From assembly GCF_029577735.1 (NCBI RefSeq), contig NZ_JARQTO010000001.1, positions 124,001-188,000 on the forward strand: a stretch of 64,000 nucleotides of DNA, read 5' to 3'. Below the pieces are notes generated by a model. The model was given only the letters and a program-made list of their open reading frames with translations, ran no database searches and was not told where the DNA came from. Position 1 is the stretch's first letter, and the number at the start of each line of letters is the position of its first letter. Position numbers and translations under genes: made by a program. This document shows, piece after piece, positions 17,139 through 25,860 of the stretch. The DNA is from Exercitatus varius. Its GTDB lineage: Bacteria; Pseudomonadota; Gammaproteobacteria; Enterobacterales; Pasteurellaceae.

Positions 17139-17915
17139 ATGAACACACAAATTCCGATGCCGGTAAACGGTATTTCCACGCCTTTCGCCGTGGATGAAAA
17201 TATCGCGCAAATGAAACAAACCCTGTTGAAAAATATTCAGCGTTCGGCCTATGTTTACCGCGTGGACTGCGGCGGTTGCAACGGATGTGAAATCGAGATT
17301 TTCAGTACCATTACGCCGGTGTTTGATGCGGAACGGTTTGGCATCAAAGTGGTGGCGTCGCCTCGTCATGCGGATATTTTATTGTTCACCGGCGCGGTGA
17401 CGCGGGCAATGCGTACGCCGGCAATGCGCGCTTATCAGGCGTCGCCGGATCCGAAAATCTGTATTTCTTACGGAGCCTGCGGTTGCGGCGGCGGGATCTT
17501 CCATGATCTGTATTGCACCTGGGGCGGCACGGATCAAATCGTTCCCGTGGATGTGTACATTCCGGGCTGTCCGCCGACACCGGCGGCGACCATTTATGGT
17601 TTCGCCATGGCGTTAGGTTTGCTGGAACAAAAACTGAAAGGCAAACAGGAAATTGCCGATCCCCATGCCGAGGCAAAAGTTCGTTTTCCGACTATTCCTT
17701 ACGATTTACGGGTAACGCTGGAACGTGAAGCGCGGCGTCTGGCGGGCTATCGTCAGGGCGGCGATATAGCGGATAAATTTATGGCGATGATGAGCGAACA
17801 GGATCCGGAACCTTTCGGCGTGCGCATCGGAAAATTTCTGGAACGGGAAGCGGATCCGCGCCTGAGCGAAATCATCAGCCGTTTGCATGCGATCAGTCTG
17901 CCTTTTTCCGGTTAA
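17139..17915 (+). CDS. hyfI: Hydrogenase-4 small subunit I (NuoB-type)
   Basis: The small hydrogenase subunit holding the proximal 4Fe-4S cluster next to the NiFe site. The 258 residues compare with 252 in E. coli. Cluster ligands are visible in DCGGCNGCEIEIF (Cys44, 47, 50), YGACGCGGGIF and YIPGCPPTP. ATG 17139 is chosen, preceded by CAGGAGAGC; a GTG at 17121 overlapping hyfH is less likely. It is the last hyf gene. Neither hyfJ, hyfR nor focB follows, unlike in E. coli, and no clear terminator separates it from the next gene. Confidence 0.94.
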   Translation: MNTQIPMPVNGISTPFAVDENIAQMKQTLLKNIQRSAYVYRVDCGGCNGCEIEIFSTITPVFDAERFGIKVVASPRHADILLFTGAVTRAMRTPAMRAYQASPDPKICISYGACGCGGGIFHDLYCTWGGTDQIVPVDVYIPGCPPTPAATIYGFAMALGLLEQKLKGKQEIADPHAEAKVRFPTIPYDLRVTLEREARRLAGYRQGGDIADKFMAMMSEQDPEPFGVRIGKFLEREADPRLSEIISRLHAISLPFSG

Positions 17916-18009
17916 GCGATAATCTTGCCGAGCGTATTGTTTACAGTGCTCCGTTCAAAAGCTATGATGAATAAAACGGACGTTTTAATTCAAAAATAAG
18001 GAGAGCAAT

Positions 18010-18756
18010 ATGGCAAATTTAGTGAATAAAACGGCATTGGTGACAGGCGGCGGCACGGGTATCGGACGGGCAATCGCCAAACGCATGGCGAAAGACGGCG
18101 CCAATGTGGTGATTATCGGGCGAAATGAAGAAACCCTGAAAGAAAGTGCGGAACAACACGAAAATATCACTTATATCGTCGCCGATGTGCTGAAATCCGA
18201 AGATATAGCCCGTGTTCTGACGGAAATTCAGGAGGAATTCGGTAAGCTTGATATTGTGGTGAACAACGCGGGTATTGCGCCGATGACACCTATCGAAAAA
18301 ATAAACTTAGCGGATTTTGACCGCACTTTTGCCTTAAATGTCCGTGCGGTGATTGATGTGACGGCGCAGGCGATTCCTTATTTAAAAGCCAGCAAAGGCA
18401 ATATCGTCAATATTACCTCGGGATTGGTGCATAATCCGATGCCGGGAAACGGTATTTATACCGCCAGCAAAGCGGCAGTGCTAAGTTTAACCCGTACCTG
18501 GGCGAAAGAACTGGCGCCTTACGGTATTCGGGTGAACAGCGTATCGGCGGGTGCAACCAACACGCCGATACATAACGCGTTAGGATTCGACGAAGAACAA
18601 AAGGAAGCGTACCGACAGGCGGTAAGCAAAGCCGTGCCGTTAGGGCGTTTTGCCGAGCCGGATGAAATTTCGCCGGTTGTGGCGTTTTTGGCGTCCGAAC
18701 ACGCTCGTTACGTAACCGGAGCGGATTATCGCGTTGACGGCGGATTCGGTATTTAA
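18010..18756 (+). CDS. SDR-family NAD(P)-dependent oxidoreductase
   Basis: A 248-residue classical short-chain dehydrogenase. The Rossmann motif TGGGTGIGRAIA is near residue 12, NNAG near 89, and the catalytic Ser with YTASK near 140-156. The glycine-rich loop with a basic GRN after the second strand suggests NADP(H) preference, but substrate cannot be read. It resembles 3-oxoacyl-ACP reductase and glucose-dehydrogenase-like members equally. It starts 94 bases after hyfI with an AAGGAGAG site and has its own terminator. Whether it is co-transcribed with hyf is open. Confidence 0.85.
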   Translation: MANLVNKTALVTGGGTGIGRAIAKRMAKDGANVVIIGRNEETLKESAEQHENITYIVADVLKSEDIARVLTEIQEEFGKLDIVVNNAGIAPMTPIEKINLADFDRTFALNVRAVIDVTAQAIPYLKASKGNIVNITSGLVHNPMPGNGIYTASKAAVLSLTRTWAKELAPYGIRVNSVSAGATNTPIHNALGFDEEQKEAYRQAVSKAVPLGRFAEPDEISPVVAFLASEHARYVTGADYRVDGGFGI

Positions 18757-18774
18757 TCCGATCTTTTTAAGACT

Positions 18775-18810
18775 AAACCGCTTACAGGCAAGGCTGAAGC
18801 GGTTTTGTTT
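18775..18810 (+). terminator. Terminator after the SDR gene
   Basis: AAACCGCTT and AAGCGGTTT arms with a 13-base loop and following T-rich bases, 19 bases after the SDR stop. Confidence 0.75.
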
Positions 18811-18934
18811 ATGAAATCGTTTCATTATGAAAATGATTAAAAAGAATTCGGCACATCATTGAAAATATTCATAAGATGATAGATGATAACGACGATATTT
18901 AGTCGGAAATTTAGTTCAATCAGAAGGACTTTTT

Positions 18935-20200
18935 ATGCAATTTGAAACGCAGTGTTTACATGCTGGTTACAGTCCGAAATCGGGCGAACCGCGGGTTCAG
19001 CCTATAGTGCAGAGCACCACTTACACCTATGACAGCGCAGAGGAAATCGGTGATTTGTTTGATTTGAAAGCCGCCGGTTATTTCTACACTCGTTTGGCGA
19101 ATCCGACCACCAACGCCGCCGAAGAAAAGTTAGCGGCGCTGGAAGGCGGAGTAGGCGCGTTATGCACTTCATCCGGACAGGCGGCCACCTTTTATGCCTT
19201 GTTGAATATTTTGGAATCGGGCGATCATTTTATCGCGTCCACTTCCATTTATGGCGGCACTTATAATTTATTCGCGCATACCTTCAAAAAAATGGGCATT
19301 CAGGTTTCCTTTGTGGATCAAACATTGCCGCTGGAAGTGCTGGAAAAAGCGATTCGACCGAATACCAAAGCGGTGTTCGGCGAAACCATTGCCAACCCTG
19401 AATTGCGGGTATTGGATATTGAAAAATTTGCCCGACTGGCTCAAAAGGCACAAGCGCCTTTGATTATCGACAACACCTTTGCGACGCCGTATTTTTGCCG
19501 GCCTTTTGAATTCGGCGCCAATATCGTCGTTCATAGCACCACCAAATATTTAGACGGTCATGCCGTTGCCATGGGCGGAGCGGTGATTGACGGCGGTAAT
19601 TTTGATTGGCATAACGGCAAATTCCCGGCGTTTACTCTGCCTGATGAGTCCTATCACGGTTTGATTTATACGGAAACATTCGGTGCGGCGGCATATATTG
19701 TGAAAGCCCGGGTGCAATTAATGCGTGATTTGGGCGCCACACCGGCGCCGCAAAACAGCTTTTTGCTGAATTTAGGTATGGAAACCTTACCGTTGCGCAT
19801 GAAAGCCCATTATGAAAATGCGCTGGAAGTGGCTAAATTTCTGGAAACGCAACCGCAGGTCAGCAGCGTGAATTATCCGGCGTTGGAAAGTTCGCCCGAT
19901 TATGAGTTAAAACAAAAATATACGCCGAACGGGCTTTGCGGCGTGATTTCTTTTGAAATCAAAGGCGGACGGGAAGCGGCGTCAAAATGGCTGAATGGGT
20001 TAAAGCTGATTTCCCGGGAAGTTCATGTGGCGGATATTCGCACCTGTGCGCTGCATCCGGCGACATCCACGCATCGTCAGATGAATGAAGAAGAACTGGC
20101 GAAAATCAATGTGTCAGCCGGGTTGGTGCGTTTGTCCGTCGGTATTGAAAACGTGAGGGATATTTTGGCGGATATTGAACAGGCGTTTAACGCGATTTAA
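18935..20200 (+). CDS. metY: O-acetylhomoserine aminocarboxypropyltransferase (sulfhydrylase)
   Basis: A PLP enzyme that makes homocysteine from O-acetylhomoserine and sulfide, bypassing transsulfuration. The 421 residues fit MetY (about 420-430), longer than MetB or MetC (about 390). The opening FETQCLHAGYSPKSGEPRV, the YFYTRLANPTTNAAEEKLA segment and the PLP lysine in VHSTTKYLDGHAVAMGG near residue 209 are characteristic. It is monocistronic with a TCAGAAGGA ribosome binding site and a strong terminator. No clear MetJ box or SAM riboswitch is visible upstream. Confidence 0.93.
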   Translation: MQFETQCLHAGYSPKSGEPRVQPIVQSTTYTYDSAEEIGDLFDLKAAGYFYTRLANPTTNAAEEKLAALEGGVGALCTSSGQAATFYALLNILESGDHFIASTSIYGGTYNLFAHTFKKMGIQVSFVDQTLPLEVLEKAIRPNTKAVFGETIANPELRVLDIEKFARLAQKAQAPLIIDNTFATPYFCRPFEFGANIVVHSTTKYLDGHAVAMGGAVIDGGNFDWHNGKFPAFTLPDESYHGLIYTETFGAAAYIVKARVQLMRDLGATPAPQNSFLLNLGMETLPLRMKAHYENALEVAKFLETQPQVSSVNYPALESSPDYELKQKYTPNGLCGVISFEIKGGREAASKWLNGLKLISREVHVADIRTCALHPATSTHRQMNEEELAKINVSAGLVRLSVGIENVRDILADIEQAFNAI

Positions 20201-20218
20201 TCGGGGTTTTAGCGCCGT

Positions 20219-20252
20219 AAAACGGGTTAGCGCCGGCGTTAACCCGTTTTTT
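20219..20252 (+). terminator. Terminator after metY
   Basis: Arms AAAACGGGTTA and TTAACCCGTTTT around a 9-base GC-rich loop, followed by TT. It sits between two convergent genes and may serve both. Confidence 0.85.
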
Positions 20253-20255
20253 CGC

Positions 20256-21179
20256 TTAAAGTGCGGTCAAAATTTCGATCATTTCGTCAATGGCGGCGCA
20301 TAAACGATCGCGATCATGGCGATAAACGACATCGTCGGCATTCAGCTTGCGCGCCAGAACCCGAATATTCAGCGGATGATAGTTTTCGGCATATTGAGGT
20401 GTTGTGATAACGCCGTCGATAATGTTTTTTCCCATAACCCGATGAATCCACTGAATGCGCTCCCCGAGCGATAATGCTGCCGCAGGGCTGCGTTCGATGC
20501 CGAGATTATCGATAAAAATTTTCTTTGCGCGGCTGCTTTTTAGCGCCTGAATAATTTCGGGAATTAACAGTGTGGGCATGATGCTGGTTAAAAAACTGCC
20601 GGGGCCGTATAGAATCACTTCCGCTTGCTGAATGGCGGATACCGCTTCCGGCGTGGCTTCAACAACGGGATCAAGAAAAACCGAATCCGGCACTTCGTTG
20701 ATCAGTTTATCGATGGCGACCTCGCCGATAATTTTTTCGCCGGAAGCCAAGACGGCACCGAGATCCACCGGTTGTTCGGACATGGGAATTAAATAGGATT
20801 TCACCCGCAAAAAGTTACGAATCAGGTTGATGGCTTCGGTGGGGCGAATTTCCATATCTTCCAGCGCTTTCAGAATCAGATTGCCGAGATTGTGCCCCGC
20901 CAGTTCGCCTTGTCCGCTGAATCGGTATTCGAATACTTTTGAAGCGGTGGTAGGTTTGGCGATAATCTGATTCAGGCAGTTACGCAAATCGCCCCATGCG
21001 ATACCGCCGTGCTGGCGGCGGATGCGTCCGGTGGAACCGCCGTTATCGGTGGTGGTGACAATGCCGGTGAGCCGTTCTTTCATGAAACTTAATGCGGACA
21101 TAACGCGGCCCAAACCGTGTCCGCCGCCGATGGCGACAATATGTTGCGTGCCGTCTAAATGATGATGTTGTTCGGACAT
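20256..21179 (-). CDS. YvcK/YbhK-family gluconeogenesis factor
   Basis: A 2-phospho-L-lactate transferase-like (CofD/UPF0052) protein; YvcK homologues bind UDP-N-acetylglucosamine and are linked to carbon flux and cell-wall synthesis. The N-terminal IVAIGGGHGLGRVMSALS, TTTDNGGSTGRIRR and AWGDLRNCLNQI are nearly identical to E. coli YbhK. I start at MSEQHHH (21179, 307 residues), which matches family length (302 in E. coli). An ATG at 21209 (MRQHLLIG, with AAGGG just upstream) is a real alternative. Monocistronic; no F420 pathway is implied. Confidence 0.88.
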   Translation of the reverse strand: MSEQHHHLDGTQHIVAIGGGHGLGRVMSALSFMKERLTGIVTTTDNGGSTGRIRRQHGGIAWGDLRNCLNQIIAKPTTASKVFEYRFSGQGELAGHNLGNLILKALEDMEIRPTEAINLIRNFLRVKSYLIPMSEQPVDLGAVLASGEKIIGEVAIDKLINEVPDSVFLDPVVEATPEAVSAIQQAEVILYGPGSFLTSIMPTLLIPEIIQALKSSRAKKIFIDNLGIERSPAAALSLGERIQWIHRVMGKNIIDGVITTPQYAENYHPLNIRVLARKLNADDVVYRHDRDRLCAAIDEMIEILTAL

Positions 21180-21250
21180 AAGCATACCTATCAATAAATG
21201 CTGTCGCATATTACCCTTATTTGCTTCCAAAGTGGAAAAAATATCAAAAA

Positions 21251-21290
21251 ATTTACCGCACTTTTGTCTAATCGGTTAAAGTGCGGTCAA
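21251..21290 (-). terminator. Paired uptake-sequence terminator
   Basis: Inverted uptake sequences ACCGCACTTT (21255-21264) and AAAGTGCGGT (21278-21287) form a 10-base-pair stem with a 13-base loop. On the minus strand T-rich sequence follows, just after the esterase stop, so it should end the nuclease-csdA-csdE-esterase transcript. Confidence 0.8.
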
Positions 21291-21292
21291 AA

Positions 21293-22567
21293 TTACACGG
21301 ATTTTCGTTGCGATAATAGCCAGTCACGGACGGGCGCGATGGAATAGGCGTATTTCCACGTATTCATATGTCCCGCGCCCGGATTGCTCGAATTCTCTCC
21401 GTCGGCAAAAACCGATCCTTTACGGAACGCCACAAAATAAACATTGGCATCGGCGGCGGTTAATTGATCATAAGCCTGTTGAAATTCTTCCTGTGACCAG
21501 CGAGCATCCCAAACCGCTCGCGCCACTTTGGCGCCTTGCTTTTCCAATTCCTGAGTGAGGCCTGTTTGAGTGGGAAAAGCTTTGTTGTCATCTTCGGAAA
21601 CGGTAATCCATAATTTGTTTTTCGCCATCGGCGCGACTTTAGCCGGATCCCATTGGCAGGCAACCAAATAACTTGCCGCAAAGAAATCCGGATATCGGAT
21701 ATTCATGGCGATAGCCAGCATTCCGCCGCCGGATTGTCCGGTGGCGTAAAGTCGCGAGGTATCGATGTTATATTGCGTTGCTAAATATTTGATTAAATTA
21801 ATGATGGCATACAGATAATCGGATGTTTGACCGTCGTCATCCGCCACGATTTCGTCAAACGCCGGCGCCAGCACAAAAGCGGGATATTGCGTTTGTACCG
21901 CCGGCGAAGCCCAGACGACGGCGCCCAATCCCTGATACAGCGGCGCTTTGGTTTTCTTGCCCGTAATGCCGGCGTCATGCATAAAAAGTACCAGCGGATA
22001 GGATTCTTTAAACTGATAATTTTTCGGCACGAACAGGTTATATTTTACGGTTTTACCGGTTGCGGGATCCTGCCGGCTTTCCTGTTTGAAATCGTCCGCG
22101 ATAGCCGTTCGGTTTTCGTCGGTAGCGAACATTCGCCCGTTTATGATAACCGAACCGTTCGCCGATTTCATTTCCGGCGAATTATCGGTTTTTTCGCCGG
22201 CTTTAAATTTAGCCGGACGGGAAGGCGGATTTTTTTGCAGTAAATTTGCCGTTTCATCCTGCGGATCTAAATTCAGGATCACAAATTTTCCTTCGTTTTT
22301 TGCACCGTTTTCCAATGAATCCGTAACATAAAGCCCGAGCACTTTACGGTTCTGCACCAAAAAACGATAACGAGGCAAATCGGCGGCTTGCAGCGGTTTG
22401 TTATATTGAATCGCCACACCAACCCATTTGGCGCCGTCGCCGTAAATTTGATTCAATGCGATAAGTTTTTCCGGCGTATTTTCTTCATCGGCAAGCACAA
22501 TTTTGGGCAACGTTATCGCCAAAACCGTTCCGCCGGCGAGAGTTAAAAAAGTTCGACGGGAAGTCAT
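21293..22567 (-). CDS. Tat-type exported alpha/beta-hydrolase (PHB depolymerase-like esterase)
   Basis: A 424-residue hydrolase. The N-terminus has a twin-arginine signal, SRRTFLTLAGG, then a hydrophobic stretch ending near ALADEE-like sequence at residue 26. Residues 175-400 form an alpha/beta-hydrolase with nucleophile Ser279 in GQSGGG and a likely His400 in AGHMNTW, as in PHB-depolymerase or feruloyl-esterase-like peptidase_S9 members. Residues 27-170 are a separate domain I do not recognise. Substrate is unknown. The start overlaps csdE by 4 bases (ATGA), so it is translated with the sulfur-transfer genes, a partnership I cannot explain. Confidence 0.8.
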   Translation of the reverse strand: MTSRRTFLTLAGGTVLAITLPKIVLADEENTPEKLIALNQIYGDGAKWVGVAIQYNKPLQAADLPRYRFLVQNRKVLGLYVTDSLENGAKNEGKFVILNLDPQDETANLLQKNPPSRPAKFKAGEKTDNSPEMKSANGSVIINGRMFATDENRTAIADDFKQESRQDPATGKTVKYNLFVPKNYQFKESYPLVLFMHDAGITGKKTKAPLYQGLGAVVWASPAVQTQYPAFVLAPAFDEIVADDDGQTSDYLYAIINLIKYLATQYNIDTSRLYATGQSGGGMLAIAMNIRYPDFFAASYLVACQWDPAKVAPMAKNKLWITVSEDDNKAFPTQTGLTQELEKQGAKVARAVWDARWSQEEFQQAYDQLTAADANVYFVAFRKGSVFADGENSSNPGAGHMNTWKYAYSIAPVRDWLLSQRKSV

Positions 22568-22941
22568 TTTTGTTCCTTAATCAGCGTTTCTATCTGTTGT
22601 AATCCGTTCAGGCGAGTCGAACTCAGACGTTGAGCGATGCCGAGTTCGCGGAAAAAGTCTGAAAAATGGAAATTATCCAGTTGTTTGACCGTTTTACCGT
22701 TCACTTCGTTCATTAAAATTACCAGCAAACCGTTCATAATCCGCGCTTCGCTGTAGGCGGAAAGGGTTAAAGTGCGGTCGGAATTTCGCATGATTTTTGC
22801 CCATAGATTGACCTCGCAGCCTGAAATCGGCGTGTAATTTTCCAAATCTTCAGGTTTCGTGAGCGTTTTACCGAGCCGAATCAGCAGGCGGTATTTGTCT
22901 TCCCAGTTTTGAGCGTTCAATAATGATTGTTTAATATTCAT
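22564..22941 (-). CDS. csdE: SufE/CsdE-family cysteine desulfurase acceptor
   Basis: Takes persulfide sulfur from the partner desulfurase. The 125 residues are slightly shorter than E. coli CsdE or SufE (138-147). The acceptor Cys42 sits in TPISGCEVNLWAK, followed by ARIMNGLLVILMNE. It lies 18 bases downstream of csdA and overlaps the esterase gene by 4 bases. CsdE is chosen over SufE because the partner is CsdA-like and no sufBCD genes are near. Confidence 0.88.
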   Translation of the reverse strand: MNIKQSLLNAQNWEDKYRLLIRLGKTLTKPEDLENYTPISGCEVNLWAKIMRNSDRTLTLSAYSEARIMNGLLVILMNEVNGKTVKQLDNFHFSDFFRELGIAQRLSSTRLNGLQQIETLIKEQK

Positions 22942-22959
22942 GATCTTTTGTTTTGACCG

Positions 22960-24156
22960 TTAAGCCAGTAAATCCAAGGCTTTATCCAAGGCGCGGAAGA
23001 ATTGTTCCAGTTCCTCAAATGTGTTGTAAGGAGCGAAACTTAAGCGTAATGTCGCAGGCACTCCGAGCCGGGTTAAATAAGGCATGGCGCAGTGGACGCC
23101 GGTGCGCAGAGCGATTTGCTGTTCCGCCAGCAAAGTGGCTAAATCGGAACAGGCGATGCGGTCAAACACAAAGCTAACCACCGAACTTGGCGCGGGCGAA
23201 GCGAACAGGTGACAATTCGGGTATTTTTTTAACCGCACTTTTGCCTGTTCCGCCAGTGCGACGGCATGCCTTTCCGCCGCTTCAAAATCCCATTGCTGCA
23301 ACCATTCCAACACCGCATTAAAACCGATAACACCCGCAATATTCGGTGTGCCGGCTTCCAGCCGATAAGGTAAATCGGCGAAACGAATTTCCTGTTTAGA
23401 AGCAAAGGCTACCATTTTTCCGCCGTATTGCAGAGGTTGGAGCAGTTCAAGTGCGGTCGATTTTCCGGTTAAAATTCCGATTCCGTTTGGGCCGTAAATT
23501 TTATGCGCGGAAAAGGCGAGGTAATCCGCATCGAGCGCTTGCAAATCAATTTTGATATGGCTGATTGCCTGTGCGGCATCCACTAAAACCAGCGCTTGAC
23601 TGTATCGGCGGATTAAACGGATTAAATGCGCTACCGGCTGTTCCGTGCCCGTTACGTTGGAAACGAAATTGAGCGCAACCAGTTTTGTGCGCGGATTTAA
23701 CGCTTTGATTAAGGCGTTTTCGTCGATAAGCCATTGATCCGAAATCGGTAAAATCTGAATTTTTGCACCGCACTTTTTGGCAATTTCGTGCCAGGTGACA
23801 AAATTAGCGTGATGATCCGCTTCACTGATAATAATTTCGTCATCGGGCCGAAGATGCGGGATTAATCCGTTGGCAACCGTGTTAATGGCTTGCGTGGTGC
23901 CGGATGTCCAGATAACCGCCCGTTCCGATTCCGCATGAATCAACCGTTTAACCCGCGTGCGAGCCTGTTCGAACAGCGCGGTTTGTTTTGCGTCATATTG
24001 ACTGCGGTGAACGGAGCCTGCGGATTGATAAAAGGCGACGGTGGCGTCGATTAAACATTGCGGTTTTAAGGTGGTTGCCGCGTTGTCAAAATAAACCACC
24101 GCCTCTGTTTGCGTAAAGTAAGGAAACTGGCGACGGAATTGTTGTACGTCAAACAT
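22960..24156 (-). CDS. csdA: Cysteine desulfurase, CsdA/SufS type
   Basis: A PLP enzyme releasing sulfur from cysteine as an enzyme-bound persulfide. The 398 residues fit CsdA (401 in E. coli). Features include VYFDNAATTLKP at the N-terminus, SEADHHANFVTWHEIAK, the PLP lysine in AFSAHKIYGPNGIG, and catalytic Cys356 in RTGVHCAMPYLTRLG. The start MFDVQQFRRQFPYF is chosen over a longer frame reading into the nuclease gene; its ATG overlaps the nuclease stop (TAATG). The gene carries three uptake sequences, one encoding KSTAL. Confidence 0.92.
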   Translation of the reverse strand: MFDVQQFRRQFPYFTQTEAVVYFDNAATTLKPQCLIDATVAFYQSAGSVHRSQYDAKQTALFEQARTRVKRLIHAESERAVIWTSGTTQAINTVANGLIPHLRPDDEIIISEADHHANFVTWHEIAKKCGAKIQILPISDQWLIDENALIKALNPRTKLVALNFVSNVTGTEQPVAHLIRLIRRYSQALVLVDAAQAISHIKIDLQALDADYLAFSAHKIYGPNGIGILTGKSTALELLQPLQYGGKMVAFASKQEIRFADLPYRLEAGTPNIAGVIGFNAVLEWLQQWDFEAAERHAVALAEQAKVRLKKYPNCHLFASPAPSSVVSFVFDRIACSDLATLLAEQQIALRTGVHCAMPYLTRLGVPATLRLSFAPYNTFEELEQFFRALDKALDLLA

Positions 24157-24647
24157 TATTTTTTCTTCTCTTGGTTCGGGTGACGGAATTGAGCGGGCGG
24201 AACCGGGCGGGGATCCCGCCATAAGCCGATTCTTGCGCGTTGCGCTTGTTGTTGGGCGTCGAAATAAACGGGATCTTTCACATATCCTTCATATGCCCAT
24301 GCCATGCCCAGTCGTACCATTTTCAGATTAATATTTTCCTGTTGCACATTATAAACCGTTGCCAGTAAGCGATGATAACGATCATATCCCGAAATACGCA
24401 ATGTTACCTGTTTTTTATGTACCAGCCGTCCTAACGTTAGTCGGGATTGCTTGCCGAAAGGCTGTGCGGGTTCAGGCGCATCGATTTCATCCAAACGGAC
24501 TTTGAGCTGTTTATGATTATTCGTAAGGCAGGTTAGGGTGTCGCCGTCAGAAATTTTGACCACCCGACAGGATAAAGTGCGGTCGGCTTTTACGTTAAAT
24601 GTTAAAAAAATGAGCAATAAAGCGATAAAAATGGCTCTTTTCCGCAT
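24156..24647 (-). CDS. Exported thermonuclease-family (SNase-like) protein
   Basis: A 163-residue protein with an N-terminal signal peptide (about 1-21, MRKRAIFIALLLIFLTFNVKA) followed by one staphylococcal-nuclease OB-fold. Catalytic-type residues are visible: GDTLTC near 35, RLDEIDAPE, and YDRYHRLLATVY, with the acidic and arginine residues expected for Ca-dependent nucleases. It likely acts in the periplasm or outside the cell. It is the first gene of a unit with csdA, which it overlaps by one base. A role in DNA processing is possible in a naturally transformable family but not shown. Confidence 0.85.
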   Translation of the reverse strand: MRKRAIFIALLLIFLTFNVKADRTLSCRVVKISDGDTLTCLTNNHKQLKVRLDEIDAPEPAQPFGKQSRLTLGRLVHKKQVTLRISGYDRYHRLLATVYNVQQENINLKMVRLGMAWAYEGYVKDPVYFDAQQQAQRARIGLWRDPRPVPPAQFRHPNQEKKK

Positions 24648-24748
24648 AATGTTAGTTTATATCAAGTTTTTATACCCATTAAAGGTAACAATTTAACAAA
24701 AAGAGTGTAAAATAATTTCGCAAATTTTCAAAAAAAATTGAGTTATTT

Positions 24749-25180
24749 ATGTTTGAAAAATATGATTTACCGAAAAAAGCGGCGGAACTTGCCCGCTCGC
24801 TCATTATTTTATACGCAATGCTGTTTCTTGGCGAGTGGATTACTCGGCTTATTCCTCTCGGTATTCCCGGCAGTATTATCGGCTTATTGCTATTGTTTTT
24901 AGGATTAACTACTCGGATTATTAAAGTTCAGTGGATTTTTTTCGGCGCCGGTTTGTTGATTCGTTATATGGCGGTGTTATTTGTACCGGTGAGCGTCGGC
25001 ATTATGAAATATTCCGATTTGCTGGTTTCGCAGGCAAAGGCTTTGGTTATTCCGAACGTAGTGAGTTCTTTAACCACTTTAATCGTTGTGGGATTAGTAG
25101 GGGATTATTTATTTTCTTTAAACTCTTTCAAAAAGCTACGCAAAAAAGTGATTAAAAAACGTCTTAAGGAGCAGCCATGA
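24749..25180 (+). CDS. yohJ: CidA/LrgA-family holin-like membrane protein (YohJ)
   Basis: A 143-residue inner-membrane protein with four hydrophobic helices, matching the LrgA/CidA/YohJ family. The segment ITRLIPLGIPGSIIGLLLLF is the family signature. With YohK it forms a pair proposed to affect murein hydrolase activity or small-organic-acid transport; the true function is debated. The C-terminus is strongly basic (KKLRKKVIKKRLKEQP). It overlaps yohK by 4 bases. The ribosome binding site is weak. Confidence 0.88.
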   Translation: MFEKYDLPKKAAELARSLIILYAMLFLGEWITRLIPLGIPGSIIGLLLLFLGLTTRIIKVQWIFFGAGLLIRYMAVLFVPVSVGIMKYSDLLVSQAKALVIPNVVSSLTTLIVVGLVGDYLFSLNSFKKLRKKVIKKRLKEQP

Positions 25181-25860
25181 TTATTCTGTTTTCTTTGTTG
25201 ACCATCGCCGCTTTCTTTGTGGCGTTGCAAATTAATAAACGCCTGAAATCCATGTTGTTGAATACTTTTGTACTGACGGTGTTGATTTTAGTCGGAATTT
25301 TGCTGGCGACTGATGTACCTTACGATACTTATATGAAGGGCAATGCGCCGTTAAATAATTTGTTGGGCGTTAGTGTGGTGGCGTTGGCACTGCCGTTATA
25401 TGAACAGCTCCATCAAATCGCTGCGCGCTGGCAAGCCGTGCTGCTTACGACATTGTTGGCGTCCGTATTGGCGATGGTATCCGGTGCGGGGGCGGCGATG
25501 TTGTTGGGCGCCAATCCCGAAATTGTGGCGACGGTAATTTCTAAATCCGTCACCACGCCGATTGCCATGGAAGTGTCGAAACATTTGGGCGGCGTACCGG
25601 CTGTGGCGGCCGTAGGCGTGATTCTGGCCGGTTTGCAGGGTTCCATGTTCGGTTATCTGATTATGAAAAAATTACGGATTAAAAATCACGAAGCCATCGG
25701 CTTAGCGGTGGGTTCCATGTCTCACGCTCTGGGCACAGTCAGCCTGATGGAAGTGGATCCGCGGGCGGGCAGTTACAGTTCAATTTCATTGGTGCTTTGT
25801 GGTATTATCAGCTCATTATTGGCGCCTTTAGTCTTCAATTTAATTTATTTCAGCTTATGA
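25177..25860 (+). CDS. yohK: LrgB/CidB-family membrane protein (YohK)
   Basis: The 227-residue partner of YohJ with about six to seven helices. The conserved LrgB segments ATVISKSVTTPIAMEVSKHLGG, GLQGSMFGYLIMKKLRIKNH and AVGSMSHALGT are present. LrgB relatives in plants transport glycolate and glycerate, and bacterial pairs have been linked to pyruvate uptake, so a small organic acid substrate is plausible. It overlaps both neighbours by 4 bases (yohJ before, dgt after), so the three genes form one coupled unit. Confidence 0.88.
   Translation: MIILFSLLTIAAFFVALQINKRLKSMLLNTFVLTVLILVGILLATDVPYDTYMKGNAPLNNLLGVSVVALALPLYEQLHQIAARWQAVLLTTLLASVLAMVSGAGAAMLLGANPEIVATVISKSVTTPIAMEVSKHLGGVPAVAAVGVILAGLQGSMFGYLIMKKLRIKNHEAIGLAVGSMSHALGTVSLMEVDPRAGSYSSISLVLCGIISSLLAPLVFNLIYFSL

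Noticed and set aside
18811..18934. MetJ boxes or a SAM-type riboswitch before metY
   Set aside because: No tandem AGACGTCT-like 8-mers and no conserved riboswitch helices are visible.
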